Below are positions 45,801 to 56,841 of a stretch of DNA of 64,000 bases, one piece after another (position 1 is the stretch's first letter; each line of letters begins with the position of its first letter). Under the pieces are notes generated by a model that had not been told where the DNA came from, did no database searches, and saw nothing but the letters and a program-made list of their open reading frames with translations. The stretch spans positions 25,408,329-25,472,328 of the forward strand of contig OU964922.1 in assembly GCA_918807975.1 (NCBI GenBank), read 5' to 3'. The DNA is from Aplidium turbinatum (taxonomy: Eukaryota; Chordata; Ascidiacea; Aplousobranchia; Polyclinidae). The translations under genes and the position numbers were made by a program.

Positions 45801-48800
45801 TGTCAATGAAAGGTCTTCTGGAGCTTATTTGTTGCAAAAATATCACAATTTTGGCGAAAATACGTGTTTTTTTACTTAAGTCAATGGAACAAGAATTTAA
45901 ATCAACATTCAGTAAAAGTGCTAAGTATAAGTGCGAAATATATTTTCTGTAACATCTACTGACAACTGATCCCTGTTACCTTAGCAATTGAGGTTTAGCT
46001 TTCTAGATATGGAACAGGGATCGTTTCAGAATAAGACTAGGTTAGAAAGCGAGGCAGACTCCGACGCAGCTCAGCATCAGCCAAGAGCAGTTAGCTACAG
46101 AAGACAAGGTAGAAGAGTCCCTCGTTATGTTGACCAAGTATTCGCAGTTTGCCTAAGGTGTGCGCATGCAAAAGAAAAACTGATCTTTTTGAAGAGATGT
46201 GCAAGCCGTAATGTTTTACTTCCGTCGAACCACCATCAAGGTATGGATTTTGATCTTTTAATACAGCAGCAAAATCGAAAATTTTCTAAAGAGCTCGCAA
46301 CCCTTAAAATACAGGCTAAAAGCGACATAGGCTTATGGAGTGCATTATCGGAATCCCAGCGCTTACTAATCAATGAGAAACGTCTCAAAGAAAAGAATCG
46401 TTTTATTCGTAAATTCAACTGGTTGGTGTCTAAACAAAATTTAACCATAGAAGCTTTGACCCGGAATAGTGTGAGAAAAACTAAAAGTTCCAAGAATGCC
46501 AATGACAGAAAGAGATACCGTGCACGTCGCAAATTTAAGGCAATGCAGAAAGCCATGAATAGAGCCAATCATCTCATCTTGAATAAATCGTCTCTTAGCC
46601 TAGATGATCAAGATAAACTTTTACTTATGAATGGTTTAAATTTTGCACCGACCCCAAACTGGACAGAGACAGTTGAAAACACTGAATGGTATAATGCCTA
46701 CCAACACATCAGGCGGGTTGAGTGGAAAGACGTTTTCTTTGATGAAAGTACTGAACAAACAGCTATACCGAAAAAACTCAAAATAACTAAAACTTTCAGA
46801 CCTCAGTTAGATCAAATTCACCAGAAAACCAAAGTGTATGTAAACATGGCATTTAGTAAACTTAGAAATTTGGGAACAGCGGTCAAACAAGGCTATCGCA
46901 AACACAATAACCTCACTACTGCACAGCGCAACAGCCTTAACAAAATTCGAAAATTGGTGTCTGAGAAAAAAATTGTGATTTGCAAATCAGACAAAGACGG
47001 CAAAATTGTTTTACTTGATTACCAGGATTATGACCAAATTTTGCAAGAACAACTTAAGAAGTTTCAAACGTTGCCCTACAATCCCACCACCATCAACAAA
47101 CACATGGATCAAATTAGAAAGCACTGCGAGGATTTTGTCTTGAGATTGCATAAATTGGGTGTCGTTGACGATAATCTGCTATACCATACAACCGGATTTA
47201 AACTAAAAGGTTCATCCTACCATCGAGAGACAGGTAAAAATGCCAAACATTTTCGGGATAATCAACCAGCCTACTGTTACCCTCTCTTCAAAACGCACAA
47301 ACTGATTTCGGAAAATTTATCCGCTGTCAATGTCAAAGACATTCCAGTACGTCTACTTCAATCTGCTGGAATGATTACTACATCCCGCATCACCGCTTTC
47401 CTTGAAGAACTATTGGCACCCATCAGCATCAAATTTTGCCAATCCAATCCGAACGAATACTGCAGGGATAGCAGAAACTATATTGAGGAGCTATTGTCCT
47501 GGCAGAGTACAAATTCAAGTACAATTGATAACGTTTTGAAGAAATCGCCTTTATACATTGTAGCGGCGGATGTGAAATCACTTTATCCTTCTCTTAAACG
47601 TTCAGTCGTTGATGTTGCCTTGTAGGCTATAGTGCTTTGAACACACACACCACATTTTCTGCTGAAGCTAAGAAAACAATTGTTGATTTAAATAATTTCT
47701 GTATGAACAATGTTGTGATTCAATATCAAGAGCATTTTTTCATTCAAACTGATGGTATTATGACTGGAGATAACAACTCAGTTTCACTTGCTAATATAAC
47801 TATGCATTTCATTCTGCAATCTCTGTGTACAGTTATTAACCAAGCATGCATTTTCAAAAGATTCATCGACGACATCATTTGGCTTTCATTTGGACTCGAA
47901 ACAACTAATAATATAAAATTAGCGCTTATTGATAATTTCGCCAAATTTGGACTTGAATTAACATTCAGGCAGGTTGATACTTCTCAAGAGACAGGCGCAG
48001 TGGAATTTTTAGATGTCAATCATTGCATCACCCATGGTAACAAGTTTAAATTTACCACTGAAGATTTCGTCAAAGCTACAGCAAAAGATCGTTGCTTCAT
48101 AAATGGAAAGTCGCACCACCCTATATCCACCTTCAAATCCATATTATACGGAGAAGCCATTCGAATGCGTCTTCTGAATGAGTGCCATGAACATTACATT
48201 TCCAGCTTGTCAAGACTCAAAGAAAAAGCTACTAGGTCAGATTTCCCTATCGCGATGACAAATGACATGATTGGAATTGCTTCAACTTGGACTGACAGAC
48301 TTAGGCCACCAAAACCTCAAAAGAAAAACAGCAAGACTGTGTGGGCTACTGCTTTCCCAGCTTTATTAAAAATGAGTGAAAAAGAAAAGGAACTTAAACC
48401 TGATGTCATGGTCACATACACAAGGCCAAAAACAATTGGAAATTATGTTACAAACTACAAAGATCTATCAAAAAAAATCCAATCTTCTGTTCTACAAAGA
48501 GGTTATTCTGGCCCTTGTGGTCGCTGTGCGTTGTGTGGTAACCATGGTCATCATCGTTTGTCAATGGTTTCACGTACAACGACATTGAGCACTCCGCAAA
48601 GACTTTTTAAGTTAAAACAGGAACTCAATTGCAGCAATTATGGGATTTATGTAGCAACATGTTTACTTTGTCATGAACAATATGTTGGACAGACGGTTAA
48701 TAAATTTTCGGTTCGCTGGTCAGGCCATCGTGCAACTTGGAACACTTTCGATTTTTCTTCTAATAATGACAGGGCTGCGTTATTAAAACATTTTGCTGTA

Positions 48801-51800
48801 TTTCATGATCTAAGTACTGAACCACAACTTTCCCAATGCTACAATGTCACATTTGTTGAACAACCCAATATTGATAATCTAGATGCTTGTGAAGATAAAT
48901 GGATACATAGGATACATGCCAAAATAAATATCCAAAAATTAATTCTGCCACAAGTTTAATTTTTTGACGCTCCACTACATTTTTGGTCTTTTTCAATATT
49001 TTACTGCCTTATTATTCACTGCCGTCTTTGCTTACTCTTTTTTTTTCCACAACGCTACATTTTGTGTTTTCCAAGACGCTCCATTTAATTATTTATCGCT
49101 GTACTTAGTTTGTTTATCACTGACTTTGACTGCCGTGTTCCGCATATAATTTATTTTCTTTGCTGTAATTTGTCACAACGCTACATTTGCAGGCTTTGCT
49201 CATCGCTCTTTCATCAATTCTAGTTTATAATTTATATTTGATACGTAATTTACTTTACTGCCGGCTTGGTTTAGTTTTCATTCAGCATTTTTTCAATATT
49301 TACGCTTATGCTTTTTCAATTTTTTACGCTCATGTTTTGACATTATTGCGTCACTGTAATGTTGTTTAAAACATTACTTGTAGGTTTTAACTGCCCTTTA
49401 TCAGAACTGACGATGCACTGAATAAGTGCGAAATATATTTTCTGTAACATCTACTGACAACTGATCCCTGTTACCTTAGCAATTGAGGTTTTAGCTTTCT
49501 AGATATGGAACAGGGATCGTTTCAGAATAAGACTAGGTTAGAAAGCGAGGCAGACTCCGACGCAGCTCAGCATCAGCCAAGAGCAGTTAGCTTCAGTAAA
49601 AGTGATTAGTTAAAACGGCAAAAATTATTACACAGCAAGATTTAAAACAGCAAATTGGTGCGTGGTATATCAATGACAGCCTAGGCTATATCTTCACCAG
49701 ACACGTTTCGAGCATAACCAACTACGCGGCCACCTGAGTATCTAAGTGTTTCTGTAAGCTTCACTTCATCGAATAGAACGTTGACAAGACGCTGTTATGG
49801 TTGAAGTTGTTGGAAGAGTTGCTTCAAATTTTCATCTTGAAGACTACCAGAGAGTAGTTTTTTAATCAGTTCTACTCTGGGCAAAACAATTGAGCCAGAA
49901 TTCCGTAGCATTCTATATGCAGCCGGTGAAGTATTATGAAGTTCTGCGGCAAAAACGTACATATTTCTATCAAAACGACGTCCTTTCGGAGAACAAAGTA
50001 ATAATTGTAACTGGGAGAAAAGAAACTGATAATGAGGGGAATCGGAACATCTCATGCTATTTAGCATCTCTAAAGAGGAGTTAAGATATTCAATATCTCT
50101 TAACTCGTACTCTGATACGCATGAAAGGATTTTGTCAAGTTGTGACCATTTACTAACCAGGCTGTTCTTTTGCAGACAATCGGTTTTCGAAAAGTAAATT
50201 TTAGGTATTTCTATGCCATTTTTCTCCACACATTTGAGATGTAAAAATCCAAATGCTGAATTCACTTCTTAGAAATGAAGGAACTGGATGACAGAGCGTC
50301 CTGTAGCATCAGTTTTGGATATGTAAATATCATCATCATTGCGAATAACATGATGATCTTTTGAGAATCGCTTCATGATGACATTACAAAATGATGAAAA
50401 GCTCACTGTTTTATCCAGTGTTTCTGCTCGAAATTGTTCCTTTGCTGCCCGAGCCTCAGCTGAAACTTGTGTACTTCTCGGCACTGAGGAGACCTGCTTC
50501 AAGCATGATTGAACCACTCCAGGAAAGATCGAAGGTGGTCCTTTCGGTCTTGTTCCCTCCTTTGCTTTTATCCAATTACAATCAAAATGATTGTATAAAC
50601 AAAATGATTGTAATCAAAATGATTAGATCTGCTTCAGCTTTAGCAAACTGGAACGTTCATTTGGCATAGCATCAATCCATCGGTATCGTTCTGCTTCTTC
50701 AGTTGGAAACTTTACAACTTTGGTATTAGGCCCACCCTTGTAATTACCACGACATTCATAAACATTACATGCTTTCGGCATCTTTTTATGCAGTAATTTC
50801 AAGTACCTTAAATAAACATAATTTATAACAGGTTCTCGATCTTTTTTGCCCATCGACATTTATTTTATAACTAACTAACATTCCAATCGACTACTAGGCT
50901 ACATTCACAAGGTCTCAATATTTGCAACTGGGCTACTTGAAATTCCCCAGCAGCGTGATCTACGGCTAGGCTAACCGACAACGGCAAGCAATCAAAAGGC
51001 ATACCTGTATTTTCTAACCTCCGCTCAAACCAATTGCACTGCAATGAAGCTAAACTCAAAGTGGAGTAAATAATAATGGACTGTTGCAAAACCCCACTTG
51101 CATTGTCATGTCACAATTAAATTTTGGCAAGCATTGCTTTCTCGTTATCTGCAATTGTTGTGGAAATTTTCAATAGATTCAGCAACAGTTAGCCATAGTA
51201 GCCTACAGCAGCCTAGGTCATAGTCATTTATGCGCATAGTAGTCTTAAGATTTTGGCACCCAAGTTTGAAAACACGAGATTGCGAGATACGAGTCCTTCT
51301 ATTTAAGGTGTCTATGGCTACACTGCTGTAATTGCATGTAGCCCACTGTCCCAGACAACTACTTTATCTGGTCAACACCTACACCAGAGAAAGTTGTTGT
51401 TTGGGGTATGTCAAAAATCTTAAAGAGCGGTAAAACAGTCAATGGGCAACGTTCTACGAATTAACTGGGCAGACATAATTATATCTGAATAAAAGCAAAG
51501 GAAACAAGTCATACTGCAATTAAACACCTGCTGTAAATTATTGCCCACGAATCTGCAAGCACCGCATGATTAAACAACGACCTGTTGACAGGTTTTGTTT
51601 TGCAGTTGTTGGAGCTTGGCTGCAAGTGGACTTTTTGATCCCGACTGGAGTAGTTGGAGTAATAACTCAAGGATTCTGGTATAGGCCTAGCGCTCGCTGG
51701 GTAACTGGATTCAAAATATCATATGGAAATTCGACAGAACAAATGCAAGTGATTCAAGCTTCTACAGGAGGCGATAAAGTAAGTTAACCCTTTAACTACC

Positions 51801-53735
51801 ACAGGCTCTTTAAAAGAGCTCAAGACTTCTCCAAAAAATACGCACTGTTTGCAATCACCACAATCACCATAACTCTGGTCTTTACTTGCCAAACTGCCTG
51901 GTTTTGGATCTTAGACCTACTTTATTAAAAAGAGGAAGACTTGCGTTTTTTAAAAGTTGAAAAAAATTACTAGGTTTGTATTTGAATTTTTTCTGCAATT
52001 TTTAATCATTTATAGGAAGTTTGTATTTTTTTTTGCAAGGTGAAGTATATTCGGTTCTTTTTACCCATATCGCATTAACATCACTGTGACAACGTTTGTG
52101 CAGAAAGCCTGATATTTGCCTGACATGTAGCGGTGAAGTTCTTGTTTCAGATGTCCAAACGGAAATAAAAAAATAAATTTAAAAAAAATGCAAAATTTTT
52201 GTAGTTGGTCACAGCGGTAAACCATAATCTCTTCGTGGGAAAATTGTAACATAAAGTTCCCGGATCCGTTCGTCTGTATGTAATGACCGAAAAAGAAACA
52301 CTCCTTCGAAACGTCTATTCAAAATTGTATTCCAGTAAAATTAGCCTCAAAGCTGTCGAAAATGGGGTGCAACGCCGTACACCACTAAAACTTGTCACCA
52401 CAGAACAGATTACTTAGATAAAAGACGGAAAATTTGTCCAGCTAGCAAGCACCAAGCAAACAGTTAAATATGCGACTGACTTCCAACAAACAATTTTACG
52501 AATAACCAGAATGATAGCAATATCTCAAATGCACGTACGCAGTACTGTGACGCAATAATGAAAGACAATTATGAAGTCATTCAAACAGGTGTTCAAAGCG
52601 GCTGCAATATTTTATCAGGTGTTACGAACGATGGTGCAATATTTGGACATTTTCTAGCAATTTCCATGACGTAAGATGCCAGCTAGGTTAAGTAGACCAT
52701 AACGGTTTTTATATGACGTTTGATTTGGTGAACAAAATTGTCGGGAACAGTAGTTTGTTAGAAATTTAAGTTATTTTTAAGGCATTTTCAAGAAAAATTC
52801 ACAAAATTTGTAAAAATATTTCAAAAGGCTGTTAAAAATGCAACAACTTGCATGCTTTTATTTATTTTTGTCAGCTGTCTTTCTCAAAATACAGCAGCCC
52901 AAAATCAAAGAATTGCTCAATTGAAAAAATACATCGAAAACAGTGGCAGTTAAAGGATTTAAATCCTTAATTTTGAATTTTCACTAATGCATTGTGTTTT
53001 GCATCATAAAGAAATACTTTAAACTATCAACGACAAGGATTGAAATTCCAGATAATGGTGCATGCACCTCTACCAATACAACTTCGTTTATTAAAATAGC
53101 CTCTCACTTTCTAGCGATAAAGTTTGAAATCTTATTGAAGTGTAGGCTACTGTTAGTTCGCGGATGCCCAGGATTAGCACAATTAATTCAGAAACATAAA
53201 TGCAATTAAAGATAAATGCCACTTTTAAAGTATCGTAATAACTTTAACAAAAACAAAGTAAGAAAACACCAAACTAAATTGTGACGCAATAATTTTGTTA
53301 TTCCCAAAACTGACCTTGCAAAGTCAATGCAATATGACTATGCTCAATTATATCATTGGTTGAACTTATTTGAAATATCTTTACTTCTCATATAATATGT
53401 GTGAAATTTCGTAACGGCTTTAAAATTCGTTAATTATCCTGCTTGGATGTTTGCCACCACATCCTTTCATCTTCTGATTTTAACACAAGCACAAAATTAA
53501 TCCGTAGCGCGTGTTTACTTGGATTTTGTTAAGAATTTATTACCTGTGTTGTTACATTGAAACTTTCCATTTGCACTAAACGTTGTTTTTCAAGACTTTT
53601 GAAGCGAATCCTCCAGATGGAACTACTCACGTGACAAATCGGTTTTCTACTCCTGTGACCGGTAGATACTTTCGCCTCATTGTTGGTTCTTACCACTCTC
53701 TCCCCTACTTAAGGATGGAGTATCTGTTGTGCTAA
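36602..53735 (+). CDS. Collagen-CCP-CCP-discoidin secreted protein, copy 2 (seven exons)
   Basis: Coding exons 36602-36875, 37266-37310, 37749-37943, 38084-38278, 41458-41598, 51606-51778 and 53595-53735 total 1164 nt, 387 residues. Signal peptide residues 1-17, collagen-like Gly-X-Y 46-72 (nine unbroken triplets), neck, CCP1 about 107-171, CCP2 about 172-236, discoidin domain about 237-387. All splice sites are GT-AG and the frame is open throughout. This is the best-preserved copy. Secreted recognition or adhesion is the likely role; pathway and ligand are unknown. Intron 5 is 10 kb because of a foldback element, LINE pieces and a P-like transposon holding a Penelope-like element; intron 4 carries two hAT insertions. 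Confidence 0.88.
37266..37310 (+). CDS. Copy 2 exon 2: neck microexon
   Basis: 45 nt, DTVQQLANVTQSSPN, with an NVT glycosylation sequon. Phase 1-1; donor GTAAGT. Confidence 0.82.
37749..37943 (+). CDS. Copy 2 exon 3: CCP domain 1
   Basis: 195 nt sushi module: CRVPDAPQFGSVFPNIAEV, ITYKCNEGFS, CKEDLTWTQERPTC. Four Cys and Trp in place. Donor GGTAAGTT after CAG, phase 1. Confidence 0.88.
38084..38278 (+). CDS. Copy 2 exon 4: CCP domain 2
   Basis: Almost identical to the previous exon (CNEGTSVGNEHMDNQLVVAC in place of CNEGFSISNDHMDIQLVVAC). Its 5' intron sequence (TGTGGATGCGATTACAAAAC) also matches that of CCP1, so the exon arose by a recent local duplication. Confidence 0.88.
38373..39576 (-). 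mobile_element. hAT element with decayed transposase remnant
   Basis: Ends CAGTGGCGTATTT and complement of CAGTAGCGTATTTTGGG, flanked by a perfect 8 bp duplication TCAAAACG (38365-38372, 39577-39584). Copies 1 and 3 have the empty site (AAAAACGGTTGATAAAG). The minus strand near 39060-39300 reads RANWLAVSVDKRPATLVDAC and LLRFQLQLPPISDV with frame breaks, matching the C-terminal half of ZMYM1-like hAT transposases. Confidence 0.88.
39807..40753. mobile_element. hAT-like non-autonomous element, ends CAGTGGCGGCTCGT
   Basis: Ends CAGTGGCGGCTCGTGG and complement of CAGTGGCGGCTCGTCATAAG. A perfect 8 bp duplication TAGTACAG flanks it (39799-39806, 40754-40761). No coding sequence is recognised inside. 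Confidence 0.9.
41458..41598 (+). CDS. Copy 2 exon 5: F5/8 type C domain, first third
   Basis: CMAGLKDGRIKDNQMSASSD, PQYGRLDQRRRIGAWSPN, then a GTGAGT donor. Phase 1-1. Confidence 0.88.
42245..43070. mobile_element. Foldback element with long inverted repeats (TAGGGTGGCTCG ends)
   Basis: Arms of about 350 bp start TAGGGTGGCTCGTTTTTGAA on both strands. Flanking 8-mers TTGTATAT (42237-42244) and TTGTGTAT (43071-43078) agree at seven positions, consistent with a hAT-type target duplication. It has no coding capacity. The uninterrupted site is near 14210 in copy 1. Confidence 0.85.
43225..43676 (+). repeat. Dispersed repeat block shared with 20405-20860
   Basis: CAAACCATGCTAAATATTGA, CAAAGTCAAGCATCTAATC and the GTCAACGCGTTGCACACGGG unit occur in the same order as in the 20.4 and 23.1 kb segments. 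Confidence 0.7.
43680..44880 (-). mobile_element. LINE 3' fragment (CR1/L2-like C-terminal region)
   Basis: Minus-strand frames 44901-44311 and 44314-44063 give LNLGIIIDKQLSFEPHIDAL, LKHFLPFNARLQLYYSLIHP, NKAIKIVAG and VKIWNSIPLDIRKKSFDSFK, the region after the RT palm in CR1/L2-type LINEs. One frame change separates the two parts. The minus strand ends in AATC repeats at about 43680-43700, a usual 3' terminus for this group. Confidence 0.8.
44875..45175 (-). pseudogene. Second LINE fragment, C-terminal region of another family
   Basis: Minus frame has YGHVLKRDKDDVLRRALESQ and GRLKKTWRRQVEEES, then LTREDALERS, a conserved LINE C-terminus different from the neighbour. It abuts the other LINE directly at about 44880, so one inserted next to or was joined to the other. 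Confidence 0.7.
45927..46095 (+). repeat. Penelope-like terminal direct repeat, left
   Basis: 169 bp from ATAAGTGCGAAATATATTTT to GAGCAGTTAGC, nearly identical to 49422-49591. It lacks the upstream hammerhead-like CTGACGA present beside the right copy. Confidence 0.92.
49400..49450 (+). ncRNA. Hammerhead-like core at the Penelope terminal repeat
   Basis: CTGACGA (49407-49413) is followed by a 5 bp hairpin GCACT-GAATA-AGTGC and GAAA (49430-49433), the catalytic-strand order of hammerhead ribozymes. ATCAG upstream can pair with CTGAT at 49461. Hammerheads are known in Penelope-like elements. The stem III and cleavage-triplet assignment is not clear here, so activity is uncertain. Confidence 0.4.
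49422..49591 (+). repeat. Penelope-like terminal direct repeat, right
   Basis: 170 bp repeat, one T longer than the left copy in AGGTTTTAGC; it ends exactly at the target duplication. Confidence 0.92.
49740..50859 (-). pseudogene. P-like transposase N-terminal half with THAP domain
   Basis: Minus strand in order: MPKACNVYECRGNYKGG, KVVKFPTEEAERYRWIDAMP (THAP C2CH start with the FP and W residues), a broken stretch with RPKGPPSIFPGVV, then KTVSFSSFCNVIMKRFSKDH (50517-50269), GFLHLKCVEKNGIEIPKIYF (50265-49795) and RRFDRNMYVFAAELHNTSPA, which matches the region before the catalytic core of THAP9/P transposases. A later frame gives VLFDEVKLTETLRYSGGRVV near 49770. Several frame changes and the missing catalytic end make it inactive. 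Confidence 0.8.
51606..51778 (+). CDS. Copy 2 exon 6: F5/8 type C domain, middle
   Basis: GAWLQVDFLIPTGVVGVITQ, then WYRPSARWVTGFKISYGNST and QMQVIQASTGGDK. This copy keeps the loop that copy 1 lacks. Donor GTAAGT, phase 0. Confidence 0.88.
52190..52800. other. About 600 bp insertion in copy 2 intron 6, unidentified
   Basis: Copy 1 reads straight from the AAAAAATGTAAA region to ATTTCAAAAGGCTGTTAAAA at about 15520-15550; copy 2 has about 600 bp between the same landmarks. No terminal repeats, target duplication or coding similarity were recognised. Confidence 0.55.
53595..53735 (+). CDS. Copy 2 exon 7: F5/8 type C domain, end
   Basis: HVTNRFSTPVTGRYFRLIVG, LRMEYLLC and TAA. Acceptor TTTTTCAAG, phase 0. 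Confidence 0.88.
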   Translation, partial: TFEANPPDGTTHVTNRFSTPVTGRYFRLIVGSYHSLPYLRMEYLLC

Positions 53736-55075
53736 AGCAATTTATGCTACAGGATGTAGAAGATGGTGTATATAAATCCGTCATCTGATAATAAATTGAG
53801 AAGAGAAATATCTGTATATCGTTATTTGTCATGTCAATAAAGTCTAATTATAAAATTAATTCTGAATAAACGAGACAAATTGTTGTACAAAGTGGTTGCG
53901 TTTAAAATAAAACTGTTAGCCTATACAGTATAGGCTATAAAGGAGTAATAATATTTTAAACGTGGTGCAACCTGACAGACACAAAACAAGCAAAAAAGGA
54001 TAATCAGGATGACGCCCACGTGCAAAGTATTGTATATCATGTCTTGTAATTATCTGCTGCAATCAATAATTACGCAGGGTTTAAGAGGTATTTTTCGGAT
54101 ATCAGATTTCTGGAGATCTCACAAAAAAGCCGGGCTCTCAATCTTGAGGAATTAAACTATTTGCCAAATTAAAATAAGCTATCATAAGTTTTCCAATAAA
54201 AATTGAACTAGCTATTAACGCAATACATTGCGACCTAAATCAAACATAAAAATCAACAGTTAATCCGAAATACAGTAGTACTGTCGATGCTTTTAGTTCT
54301 ATATAAACTTTTACCAAATGCAAACCTTTGTTTAATGCTTATCCTCATCGCTACTTGGAATGTTAGACAAGAAAATTTTTCGAAACGCCTTGCTTCGTTT
54401 TTGGCGTAAAACGATTGAGCTTGGAAGTGGAATAATAACAATTTTTTCGGGCTTGTGGAATTTGGAAGTGATAAAAATGTCAATCCATTTTCTTAAAAGT
54501 TCACATCGAATTATTGTGTGAAATGTCACAATTTTTGCTTTATGTGCAGGGCAGTTGAAGCTTGAAGGCATTTTTTGAAATTTTAAATCGCTTTATTTGG
54601 TTTCGACGCTGAAAGTTCTTTCTTAGTTTCACTTCATACCAAAGTATTTAGTGAAATATTTGTTTTTTTCTAAGCATTTTCGTTTAGTCGTCAGCTCGAA
54701 ACAAAAACATGCGCTACAATCTGATTTTGACCTATGCACTTCCAACAATAGTTCACATTAGGCTTGCTGCAAGTATTCAAAACAAAGATATTTCGAACAT
54801 ATTGCGAAACATTGACGCAAAAGCCGTGGCCATATTTTGCCTCTATGTTATTTTAATTATTGTTCTTGTACGAGTTTCATTCCATTTAATTCAAACAACA
54901 CAAATTCGTTTTAGAACTATCCTAATATGTAGTGTGTTACAGTTATAGAACAATGCAATCGTCCTAATTTTGGAGTGACTTAAATTACATCACAAATAAA
55001 TCATTTGCAATGAAAGCTTATTGCAGTCAGTCGTTTATTTTTGTTTGAATACAAAAACAAAACCTACATAAAAAA
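53736..55075 (+). repeat. Segmental duplication: 3' flank of copy 2, paralogous to 16450-18490
   Basis: Collinear with the copy 1 flank but without its SINE and LINE insertions, so it serves as the empty-site reference for both. Confidence 0.8.
53836..53841 (+). promoter_or_regulatory. Polyadenylation signal of copy 2
   Basis: AATAAA in the conserved TGTCAATAAAGTCTA context, 101 nt after the stop. Confidence 0.7.
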
Positions 55076-56220
55076 TAAAATGAATGCATCCAATGCGAGA
55101 ATGCGAAAGACCATAGATCTGTGTAGGCGTGAGAGATCGTCGAGTCTGCACTCTCATACAAGTCATCTGTCAAATGTAATGAAAGCTTTAGCTTAGTTAT
55201 AAAATCATCTGTCAAATGCATTGCTGCAGTTTCCGGTAAACAATTCGAGTTTGCGCACATTCAATGTTAGGCTATTACATGTTTTCCTCAAAATGCATTT
55301 ATACGTTTTGTGGATTATTCGCCACAGCAGCCCATATACTGGTGGTATAAGAGCAGCCCTATCAATCATACATCAATGTGAACCATGAGCAGGTAAAAGT
55401 TGAGATATGTTTAGATAAATATGTTACGAATATATCTTGACAGAATTATGTCATGATAGCCAACAAACGTATTTTTAGTTTCACGTGACAATAATCTTCG
55501 GAAAGTTTTAACGACATGCACGACATTTGAAGCAGTTGGGCGTGGTTTGGATATTTCTTTCAGATGGAAAATGCCATAAAAGGCCACTTTTGCAAGCGGG
55601 TTTCTTTTAGTCTGTAAGTACAACCGAATAAATAACACTGATGAGATATTTGTGTATTGTATCAGTTTTAGAACTAGTTTTTCAAGATCAATAACAAACG
55701 TTCAACAGAAGATGAGATAGCCTGATATATGTTGTCTGAAACAATGATACTAATAAGTGGTTTGGCACGTTGTTGGCACTGCCCGCGGTAACTTTCCAAA
55801 GATTATGTGAGGCAGGCAGCACACATGTCTCGGGGAGTGTCCAGAAAGATTATGGGGTGGGGAAATCACGGATTATTCGTTTTAACAAGTCGCTGAAATT
55901 TCGTAAATTTGAATGTAATTTTTTGAGATCCTTAACGGTATCTTGCAGTAATCTATTCATACGAGATCCCACCAGATTTTAATTGTAAAAACTACACAAT
56001 TATCAAAAGTGTTTATTGACTATGTAAATCACACCAGTTGAAAGCAGAAGAAACATCAGCACTGCAGGATAGCTCGACTTGCCATGAGTGATCAAGTCAT
56101 GTCAAAACTTCTGTTGTGTAATCCAGGAAAATTGCCAGTGGTTGAATATCTAGATTGAGTAGCAGGAAGGCAAGGAGCAAGTTAATGTTCATGTCCATCG
56201 TTTGCTATGATGAAGATAAA
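55076..56220. other. Intergenic stretch, nothing recognisable
   Basis: AT-rich with short chance frames. No element ends or RNA genes seen. Confidence 0.5.
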
Positions 56221-56562
56221 TCGGTGGTTTCCAACATGGGGGTAAATTACCCTCTGGAGGTAATATGCGATTTTTCGGAGAGTAACGTGGTACCACAATG
56301 ACGATGCTAAAAATAAATTTTGTTCTCCATTACATGATAGCCTGTACAATTGTACATTGCTCTTCACCTTGCAAACGCAATCGAAACAGTCACACAGAAA
56401 ACGATATTTTTTTCTGGCATGGTTGTTTCTAAAAATTTACTGAAAAGTAATCAATAAAATGATATCAATATGAGCGTAATGATTGAGTTCTTTTACGAAG
56501 TTAAATATTGAGGGTAATTCGCCATAATCGCTAGGTTTATGTGAGTAACTGTTCAAAAAAGG

Positions 56563-56709
56563 TTGGGAACTCGAAATCGATCACTGGGTAGAGGCAATTA
56601 TCGTAAAGTTTCTTGCCCAGAGATACAACAACAAGTGCGGGTGGCTGGAGTCGAACATTCAGGCTCTCGACTGCAAGCCCAACGCGCTAACCACTCGGAC
56701 ACTGCTGCC
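56563..56709 (-). repeat. tRNA-Ser/Leu-like SINE
   Basis: On the minus strand: GGCAGCAGTGTCCGAGTGG, TTAGCGCGTTGGGCTTGCAG, a short variable arm and TGTTCGACTCCAGCC, a type-II tRNA-like head with A and B boxes. It is followed by GGGCAAGAAACTTTACGATA, a body motif seen in other invertebrate SINEs. It has no proper acceptor pairing, so it is not a tRNA gene. Confidence 0.75.
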
Positions 56710-56841
56710 AACAGATAGTACAAGACCTATCCATATCCCGTAAACGAAACTCTTGGCCCACATAGCGAGTTGATAGAAGGTCTACTGTCCATATTTTTCA
56801 TGTCTATAGATTTATAATATAATAATAACTTTGGACTTCGT

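Larger units (their letters stand above)
45921..49591 (+). mobile_element. Penelope-like retroelement with GIY-YIG endonuclease
   Basis: A 13 bp target duplication TTCAGTAAAAGTG (45908-45920, 49592-49604) frames the insert, which lies inside the P-like element. Two frames (45988-47625 and 47637-48959) cover a basic N-terminal region, RT with AADVKSLYPSL, DGIMTGDNNSVSLANI and FKRFIDDIIW, then a Cys-rich linker (GPCGRCALCGNHGHH) and a GIY-YIG domain (NYGIYVATCLLCHEQYVGQT). This RT plus GIY-YIG order defines Penelope-like elements. The coding region is split between two frames, so it looks broken by about two changes, though otherwise full length. Near-identical terminal repeats suggest a young insertion. 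Confidence 0.93.
45641..51316 (-). mobile_element. P-element-like (THAP) transposon, internally deleted
   Basis: Inverted ends CATAGACACCTTAAA (left) and its complement (right), flanked by an 8 bp duplication GCTACACT (45633-45640, 51317-51324), the length P elements make. Copy 1 has the unoccupied site (GGTACACTGCTG near 14694). On the minus strand it encodes a THAP finger, a middle domain and the start of the RNase H-like core (LFDEVKLTETL near 49770), after which the catalytic remainder is missing. A Penelope-like element is inserted in it. Confidence 0.88.

Noticed and set aside
49890-50084. Plus-strand frame of 64 residues
   Set aside because: Antisense of the P-like transposase remnant.
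56221-56573. Possible hAT element with GGTGGTTTCCAACAT and GGTTGGGAACTC ends
   Set aside because: The ends are only partly complementary and the flanking 8-mers do not match.
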